DNA of 64,000 nucleotides, taken from contig CM049313.1 of the NCBI GenBank assembly GCA_026874595.1, positions 33,567,159-33,631,158 on the forward strand. The letters are read 5' to 3'. The notes under the pieces were generated by a model. That model ran no database searches, was not told where the DNA came from, and worked only from the letters and a program-made list of their open reading frames with translations. This document shows, in pieces, positions 56,357-64,000 of this stretch. Origin of the DNA: Sipunculus nudus (taxonomy: Eukaryota > Annelida > Sipuncula > Golfingiida > Sipunculidae). Position 1 is the stretch's first letter. Each line of letters begins with the position of its first letter. Both the position numbers and the translations under genes were made by a program.

Positions 56357-59300
56357 CCGTCTGGATGTCCGTCCATAAGACTGGCACCTTTCGACACCGT
56401 TGGACCTACGAATCTGAATTTCGGCATACAGTTAAATGTCCCCATAATCTCCTACCATGCCAAAAATTGGGTCAATAGGACTTTGTTCCTTTGAGATATT
56501 AAGAAAAAACCTCAATTTTTTATTAGAAATATTTTCACACTTCAGGACTGCCTAATATCAAAACCACTCATCCGGTTTTCTTCATATTTACCATAAATAT
56601 TCCTCTATATAGTTCCTATGTACATGCCAGATATTAAGTCAGTATTTTATAATTTAAAAAAGTTATTGGCCCAAACATAATGGACTTTGTAAAAAAATCA
56701 GGAAGATATTTGGTCATTTAAGACCAAAAGTGTTAAAGGTAGGGACTTTTTTCCAGTAATACAACTTTAATTAATCAAAATTTAATTGTATACCAAAAAT
56801 TAGATCAAAATTTGTTAAATTTTTTTAAATATTGGCAAAAATATAAAATTGGTACCTTAAATTTTGCCCAACTTTGGCCATGGCACGTTTTTTTCCTGTA
56901 AGTACTGTATATTTTATTTTCACACCATGTATACATAAGGATTTAATCTGTTAAAATCTGAAATTTGAAAATAAAAGCTGCAAAATTAGGCTAGTTATTG
57001 AATTTTTTTTGGAGGCTCTTGTTGTATTCCCTAACATTGTCAAGCAGTCGACTTTGATGACTGTAGGTCATTCAGTGCACATCTCTATGCTCCCCAGGCT
57101 GTTGACATTATTTTAGATGTCCCCAAAATCTCCTACCATACCGAAAATTGGGTCATTAGGACTTAGTTCCTTCGAGATATTAAGGAAAAAAAACTCTGTT
57201 TTCCATAAAAAAAAGCCATTGTTACACTTCAAGGCTGCCTAATATCAAAACCATTGATCTGTTTTTGATCGTATTTAGTATTCACATTCTTTTATACATT
57301 TTCTATTAACATACCAAAAATTAGGTCAGTATTGGGTATTATTTTGAAGTTATGGGAGAAAACATAATGCAATTTTTTAAAAAATCAGGAAATATATTTA
57401 CTCACCTAACATGAGAATTGCTGAACCTAGAGACTTTTTATCAGGAATATAACTTTATTTAATCAAGATTCAATTGTTTACCCAAAATTAGATCTGAATT
57501 TTGCAAATTTTTCAAGTTATTAGCATAAATAAAAAATCAATACCTTAAATTTTGTCCAACTTTGGCACTGTTGATTTAATTTTCCCAGCATATATGCATA
57601 AGGATTTAATCTTTTAAAGTCTGAACTTTCAAAAGAAATTGATAGGATTGAATAGCTTTTATTCATGTTTTCATACACCATGTCAAGTGTTGTTTACATC
57701 TAGCCCACCTAGTAGTACAGCCTTCACTTGCATTATGTAACCCACCCCAGGCAGCTTACCTTGGCCCCGCTTGGCCACTACTAGCAGGCTTCCCCTCTGC
57801 CCGGCACTCATCCCCCCTCCAGCTGGTGCATAAACTAGATGAATGTTATTATTTTATTTTATTCTTGGACATGCTACAATTTAGATTTTGTATTGAACCA
57901 CCAGGGTTATAATGATTAAAGTGTACATTTAATTGTGTCCACAAAGTGGTGTATTGCTGTGAAAGTGTGGATGTTCATGAGATAATTAATTCCTTACTTC
58001 AGAAGAGTAAAAACTTCACCAGGTGTGAAATTGACTATTAATTCCAGTAATTAATTAAAACTGGGATAGTAATTAGCACAATGATATTGTTTGTCCCTCA
58101 TTCAACCAACAGGGTGTATACTTTATTTGAAAAGATGTTTTATTTTATCAAATTTACTTTTATTTTATTTTGGTGAATAAAATTAAGCATTTCCTGAAAA
58201 CTCCAATGTGCAAAACTTTTTAATCGTGATTCAAGGAATATTCTTGTAGATGCCATGTTGTGGCATTATTTTCTTTTAAAATTAGTTTAAACATTTATGA
58301 TTTAAAAATAATAAAATATATGTGTATGCATAATATGACCCAGTGTTTTTTACTCTGTATATATAATGATTGCAACTTTTGCAACAGTTCTAATATTTTA
58401 ACTTATATTTTCAGGTTTTTTAATTAAAAATTTATAAACCTGTAAATAAAAAAATGATTCAGATAAAATCTTCTTTATGGAAAAAGTGGATCTGCTTAAA
58501 AAAATAGGATTATATATAAACTTAAATGCATTATTCTCTTGAAAGTGAAATAAAGGTATTAGTCCATTCTGTCCACTTGCCTGTCCATCTGTAAATTTTC
58601 GTATGCAACACAGTATCTCAAAACTTTTACTGTTTTTCTTCATGACAGTCTTGTCAGAGTATTAGTTTGCAATCATATATTTAGAACTTTACTATAACCA
58701 AGTAGGAGGGCCCCTTTCCTCTTAGCTTTTCATATTCTTATATAAATGAAAAACATTACAATAGAATATTTCTACATCCACCTTCGTGCTGCCCTCACTG
58801 TTCCCTTCTCCGAACCCCATCTCAAAGTCAGCCTCAGTAAGCAAGAACAAGACGAATCAGATATATTCATACTTTAATATTTTGTATAACTATTCGTCCA
58901 TAGGTACCTATGTACATGCCAGAAATTATGTCAATATTGTGTAATATGTAGACATAGTGGGCATCACAATAATGTACCTTGTCAAGACTAAAGAGATATT
59001 GTGTCATACAGTCACAAATTCATGAATCACTTCATCAGCATAGTTAATTATAACATCATATCTGTCAAATTGTAAGCTTGCAGACTACCATACACTTTAG
59101 ATCCTTCAAAAAATAGCCTTATCATCATTCTGCTACTGCTTATTACTGCTGCCATTGCATTGATATTTGCTCAAATATATCACAATTTTCAACCCATCCT
59201 AAATAAATAAAAAATAAACCACTTTATTTGACTCTATTAATCCATCAGTCAGGTAATTCATTTATCATTTACTCACATATTACATAACATTCCTTTATAA

Positions 59301-59417
59301 TAGCCCAACATGTATATGATATTCATAAACTTTATCGACTCGATATAGTATCACAGTGGAGAAACATTTATAGTCCAATCACGATCAGCTGAGCGCCGTG
59401 ACCCATGGGTCCCTTGT
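56259..59417 (-). mobile_element. Hairpin-ended element (copy E6)
   Basis: Hairpin AGCTCAGCTGACT-ATA-AGTCATCTGAGCT (56263-56291), then (CCGT)n-type words, and at the far end 'gatcagctgagcgccgtgac' / 'ccatgggtcccttgttt'. It has two ~680-bp tandem units (the phrase 'aatctcctaccatgccaaaa' at about 56446 and again at 57126) related to E3. The stretch 57650-59380 is AT-rich without coding. No GGTGGCGCCACC array is present. Confidence 0.72.
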
Positions 59418-59734
59418 TTTTTTTATGCCATAAAATTATAAACCTGCCCTCCATTTCTGAATTTTGTTTAGCAGTCAAGCTCATCAAATAAACAAGACCT
59501 GACTAGAATTGATTAATAAACTGTGATGCCAGTGCAGGTTAATTAATGGTTAAACAGGCTAATGAGAACAGCAAACAATCCTCATGGTCAGACATGGGGT
59601 ATATTACAGTTGTTCCTTTAATATTACAAATACTATTGTTTTGTGATATTATTCTTACCATTACAAATTTTACATTCTGTTACTGATAATTGGGTTAATT
59701 ATCAGGGCCTGCCTTGAAAAGAGGTGCCCTATAG

Positions 59735-60240
59735 TGATTGTCTTGTCCCTCTGTCCTTCTGTCACAGCATCTGCTTTCTGTACGCATTATCTCAACGAAA
59801 TTACATTTGATTTTTCTCAAATTTATAGGGATGATTGGAGTCTTTAAGGACTCAAGACTTATCAAATTTCAGTCCTGTCCGAGTTCAAATCTTGCTGCCA
59901 GAGCCCAATCGGTGATTTCCTTTTCGTATACAATATCTCAACAAGAATTTGCTGGACCTTTCTCAAATTCACAGGAATGATTGGTGACTATAAGGGCTAC
60001 AGATCTTTTAAATTACAGACCAGACTGAATTCCAATATGGCCTCTACAGTACAATCACTGATTTCCTTTAATGCGCATTATCTCAACAAAAATTGCTTGA
60101 TCTTTCTTAAATTCAGAGGGTTGATTGGTGCCTATTTGGGCTCCAGACCTATCCATGAAATCAGTTATTTTCTTTGGCGAAAACTTAATAGAATACTGAC
60201 ACCCATAGGGGAAGTCAACTATCAAATTTTAGGCTGATGT
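59735..60240. repeat. Three ~146-bp tandem units
   Basis: 'atctcaacgaaattacattt', 'atctcaacaagaatttgctg' and 'atctcaacaaaaattgcttg' start near 59789, 59935 and 60079; each is followed by 'tttctcaaatt' and 'atgattgg'. Confidence 0.85.
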
Positions 60241-60726
60241 TCAATCCAACATGGCTGCCAGGTAAATATTTTAATCCTTGCAGTAACCTTTTTACATAGT
60301 GTCTAGATTTTACATTCTTTGTGCCGATAAATATCTGACATCAGTATGGCCATAGGGCTGCAATTTTTGAGGAACTGGCGATCCATAGGCCCTAATTGAG
60401 GACCTTTATTGTCCCAAACCTCTAGTTGTGATTACTATGGCTGAACGATGCTGTGGAAGTTAGCGTTTCTCAGGTTTGTGGGATTAACTGTGGTGTAAAA
60501 ACAACACCTTGTATATACCTACAGCATAAATGATGCTATTTCAGTAAATTGTTAATAATTTATGGTCAGTGTTAGGTTTGAATGGACTTATCCTAAATTT
60601 ATTAAGTATTTTTATTTCTGTTGGTAATAAAGATTGTAATTGAAATTAGGTCTTCAGTTGACAGTTTGTGGTTGGACTTATCGGCTGAATGTAGTTATTT
60701 ATGTGTCATTTTTATCTTTCATTCAG

Positions 60727-63700
60727 GACTTGTGAGTAATCACCTGGCCTGATGTTGTCCAGAGTATACAAGGAGCTCATACAGCGCAACATTCCAACCC
60801 TGGTGCAGACGGTTGATTTCACTCACAGTCTGCTGTGGGATTACCTGCTGCAGTACAATGTGATTAGTTTTGAAGAAAAAGATGAGATTACGGTGAGTGA
60901 CTGTTAGAACAAGATGAGATTATGGTGAGTGACTGTTAGAACACAACAGAGTTCCATGGAGGTTGTGTTGCCACCCATGTTTGACTGTTTACAGACTGTC
61001 TCAAAAAAAGATTTAAGAGTGGATTTAAATCAACTTAAATGTACAAGTAGGTCTATCAAGGTGTGGAATAGTTTGTTAAATGTTTAGGTGGTCAATCACA
61101 TTGAAGAGTTTGATGTCATAAACAATTACAGTTTTCATTTTCTGTTTCATGTATGTTTATTAGTTCTCGTTACAGCAGAGATTTTTTTTAAAAAGTTAAT
61201 GAGTAAATCAAGACAAGTTACTTATTTTGTAATTTATATTTTTAACCATTTGACCTCCTAAATTTAAAACTTGGGAATATGTAAGTATTCTTAGATACTT
61301 ATACTTGAGAATTTACAGCATTATTGCCACCACTGAAATAAAAAGAGCCATTTGTCCTGACAATGTGGTGGAAGATAATGGTACTATATTATTGTAATTT
61401 TTTTATTAAGTAATTATTAGAGGTTCTTTAATTAAAGTTAATGTGAGAAAAGCATCCGCTGTCATTTGGACTGCCCTGTCCATTGTTTCCTAAATGATTA
61501 TGGTCACATGACCTCTCGCTGAGCTCCTTGTTTGAGCATTTTTCACTTGCACATGTGGAGTCACCATTAACGCTCAAACACAAGATGTGCCTGTGCCACA
61601 GACAAGTGTTTGATGATAAACCTAATTAAACATTTAGATGGGCCACATTAAATTCACCTGCATAACAACAATATATATGCGAATACAGTAGTGTTGTGAT
61701 CAAACATAAATTTCAAAGAAAGAACACAGACTAATAAACCTGAACCAGTATTAATTACTTATATATTGATATATGAGAGACAATAGTATGGGAATGCTCA
61801 TTCTGCATGTTGTCTGTGAAGTGTTAATTCTGTCACCTAACTTCTGTTGCAGAGTCGGGGCAATACAAACTATCAACAAGTGAGAGAGTTCCTTAGTTAC
61901 CTCTTGAGGGGAAAGGGAGACCAAGATTTTCATGCTTTTTGTCGAGCACTGACAGAGACAAACCAGGCCCATGTTGTAAACGCTTACTTGACTCCTGCAC
62001 CAGGTAATGTCAAAGTAAGGCATATTGACCAGAAAAGTCAGTTCCACTAAGGTCACAAAATATAATTGTTCTAGGGAACCATTGCTTATATTTTCATGGT
62101 TCAGTTTTATGGTGAGCTGATGCCGTATCTTCCATTTTAATGTTTGTCATTGTTGTTCCTACTGTAGCACTGTTAAAAATAATGTACAATTTTTATTCAT
62201 AAATATATCTTAGAAAATTTTAGGAGGGATGCACATTTTGGTATTCTTAATATTTTTATTTGACTTGCCCTGTGAATAAAAAAAAAAAGAAAGAATGAAT
62301 GAATGTCTGCTTGATCCATATTTTGTACTCAGGTTCTGTTGGACAGTTTTTTTGTGTGGCCTAAGTTACGTTCATAAGTTTTTTTTTTATAAATTAAGAA
62401 ATGCTTGGATTTTTGTTCAGTTTTTGACTATGATGGAACAGTGTAAGTATTCTGCTTATATAGAATTAAATAAATGATTCAGACTTTTATTTTTTATTCC
62501 TTACAATTATCTGTCAAGATACATCTTAAATCAGGCATATAAAAATATTTAAATAATTATTGGGAATAAACAGATACTTATTAAGACAAAGTCTTATTGT
62601 GTGCTATACTTCTTATTTATATGAAAAGTGTATAATACTGTAAATTGTAATAACACAGCACATTTACAAAGGCGTTTGAATAGACACAGTTTTGTATCTG
62701 TTTTTCTTTCACCAAAAATATTGAAAGTGATATATTTTCCAGGACATCATGCAGTGAGAGAACCATCTCCACCCAGGCAGTTTCCGCAAGGTATGGCCTA
62801 ATTATCAAATAATTTACCAAAATCAATGCATCAGTTGAATGTGGGAGGTGGTATTATGGTTAACCAACACTCAGTAAAGGAAGAACCTAATGTTCATGAA
62901 GTGAGATTAATCACTGTATTCCTTAAGATGCAGGAATACCTTAGCACCAGTATATGGTTTGACTGTGGCTGATAAACATTATATGATACCTTAGAAAGAA
63001 AAGATATTAATTTCTTTGAAATCTTACACAGGGCTTAACATTACCAGAAGCTTCTGAAGAACTTTCCCTCCTGGGCAAGTAAGATCCAGCTTTCACTTTC
63101 CCTAAATGAAATTTTTACCTACCAAAAATACCAGTTATCGCAGCCACAAACACAAAGTGAGCTCCACACAATTGTGTTGAATGTGATATTGCATGTCAGT
63201 CAATTTACAAATTCAAATGTTTGTTATTTAATAATATTTCTCTTTATTATTTGCACAGATTTATCAATCTTGCTCTAAGAAGAAAAATGGCTTATTGAAG
63301 ATTACTTTTTCCCAGGAATACCCCCATGAAATTTCCTGAAATTTGGCATACTCAGTAATTGTAGGTACCATTGTACAAGACTTGTTGCATCATCAACTTA
63401 AGGCCTGGTATCACATTGTGCCTCCAACTAAAATTTTAAACTTGTGACACTGGCTATGGGTTGGTCTTTCTATACTAGTTCTGGCACAGGGCCAGGAATC
63501 AGACCAATGAGATCAGGTGTCACATGGTTAATATTTGGAGTGGGATGCACAATGTGTCACCACACTCTCATTGGTCTGATTACAATTCCTGCTCTGTGTC
63601 AAACCCTGGTGGTGGGAACTAGAGAACCTTGCTATACAAAGTAGTGATTAAAACAGGAGATCTAGGACAACTGCAGTGTATAACCATTGCATGAGCAGTT

Positions 63701-63952
63701 TAAGTCATACATACCTCTTGTATTACAGTGAGCCAAGAAAGCCGGCAAGCACCTCCACCACCGAGACCGTCTGCTGAACCAGGCTGGGGTTATCATAATG
63801 ACCTCCCATTGAATGAACCTGCCCCAGTCCATGAGGAACCAGGACGTTTTGTCAATGGTGTCCAGCAGAGCAGACAGACCTTCTACGAAAGAATGAAAGA
63901 TAGGGTCCGTGTAGTTTATGGCACTATATTGATGGAAAATGTGTTATACTAA
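60727..63952 (+). CDS. CARD-domain protein gene (4 coding exons, 3' end uncertain)
   Basis: Exon 1 60727-60892 (acceptor 'tttcattcag', 5' UTR, ATG at 60752, donor gtgagt); exon 2 61853-62003; exon 3 62743-62790; exon 4 from 63729. Junction phases agree (0, then 1, 1). Exons 1-2 encode a CARD: MLSRVYKELIQRNIPTLVQT, VDFTHSLLWDYLLQYNVISF, EEKDEI, then QQVREFLSYLLRGKGDQDFH, AFCRALTETNQAHVVNAYL. Leu spacing and the 'L..LL..G...F..F..aL' pattern fit the six-helix fold used in homotypic adaptor contacts of apoptosis and innate immunity. Exons 3-4 give a Pro-rich linker (PSPPRQFPQ, APPPPRPSAEPGW). Exon 4 stays open to TAA at 63950, but a weak donor near 63904 or further exons beyond the window are possible. 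CARD-only, caspase or kinase identity cannot be decided. Confidence 0.82.
60752..60892 (+). CDS. CARD gene, coding exon 1
   Basis: 47 codons from ATG, ending in phase 0 at a canonical GTGAGT donor. The upstream acceptor implies a non-coding first exon further upstream. Confidence 0.8.
61853..62003 (+). CDS. CARD gene, coding exon 2
   Basis: 151 nt, acceptor 'cttctgttgcag', donor GTAATG. Supplies helices 4-6 of the CARD. Confidence 0.8.
62743..62790 (+). CDS. CARD gene, coding exon 3
   Basis: A 48-nt exon (GHHAVREPSPPRQFPQ) with acceptor 'atattttccag' and donor GTATGG; keeps phase 1. Confidence 0.7.
63405..63620. repeat. Palindromic sequence in CARD intron
   Basis: Inverted arms include AATCAGACCAATGAGA and TCTCATTGGTCTGATT (63497-63512, 63567-63582), with further outer complementarity (cacattgtgc/gcacaatgtg). 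Probably a small MITE. Confidence 0.55.
63729..63952 (+). CDS. CARD gene, coding exon 4
   Basis: Acceptor 'cttgtattacag'; continues the Pro-rich linker to FVNGVQQSRQTFYERMKD and, if unspliced, stops at 63952. The 3' boundary is uncertain. Confidence 0.6.
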
Positions 63953-64000
63953 CCTCAAATCATAATTTGAGAATGAGCCTCTGCGATGGAAAGTGTGACA

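Overview
The window is AT-rich, intron-bearing animal DNA dominated by transposable elements and tandem repeats. There are no bacterial operons, ribosome binding sites or CRISPR arrays. The mix of elements (a tyrosine-recombinase retrotransposon of Ngaro/PAT type, hairpin-ended Helitron/Helentron-like elements carrying satellite arrays, hAT elements, a Gypsy-like LTR element, CR1/L2-type LINE relics, tRNA-derived SINEs) and a short multi-exon CARD gene fit a marine invertebrate, most likely a lophotrochozoan such as a mollusc. That placement is an inference from repeat content; no marker gene proves it.

Layout. 0-6.9 kb: mostly unique AT-rich sequence with an (AT)n tract, a small palindromic MITE (3.9-4.2 kb), a 60-bp tandem triplet and the end of a hairpin-ended element. 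6.9-16.2 kb: satellite-like repeats built on the palindrome GGTGGCGCCACC, organised in two head-to-tail hairpin-ended elements (10.05-14.20 and 14.20-16.20 kb), with an inverted copy of one array at 7.55-8.66 kb. 16.98-22.18 kb: a DNA transposon with a broken transposase gene (minus strand) surrounded by at least 14 copies of a 14-bp palindrome, GTAACGTATGTTAC. 22.2-27.0 kb: a minisatellite element, a LINE relic and a solo LTR with 4-bp target duplications. 27.2-37.2 kb: nested insertions, in which MITE-like DNA holds a Ngaro/PAT-like element (28.33-36.78 kb), which holds a 4.75-kb long-inverted-repeat element (30.29-35.05 kb), which holds a SINE. 38-43 kb: a second minisatellite element fused to a 5S-rRNA-like fragment, then a LINE split by a Gypsy-like LTR element. 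43.76-48.30 kb: a hAT element with perfect 8-bp duplications, itself hit by a hairpin-ended element. 50.36-52.48 kb: an element with 9-bp duplications and minisatellites inside its terminal repeats. 53.11-54.59 kb: a second hAT-like element rich in GTACCT repeats. 56.26-59.42 kb: another hairpin-ended element. 60.73-63.95 kb: the only convincing host gene, encoding a CARD protein, on the plus strand.

The coding content outside the CARD gene is transposon-derived and mostly broken by frameshifts, stops or nested insertions. The most unusual items are the palindrome-decorated transposon at 17-22 kb, the long-inverted-repeat element whose removal precisely restores its host's reading frame, and the recurrence of one GGTGGCGCCACC motif across satellite arrays of different sequence and inside the Ngaro/PAT-like terminal repeat.
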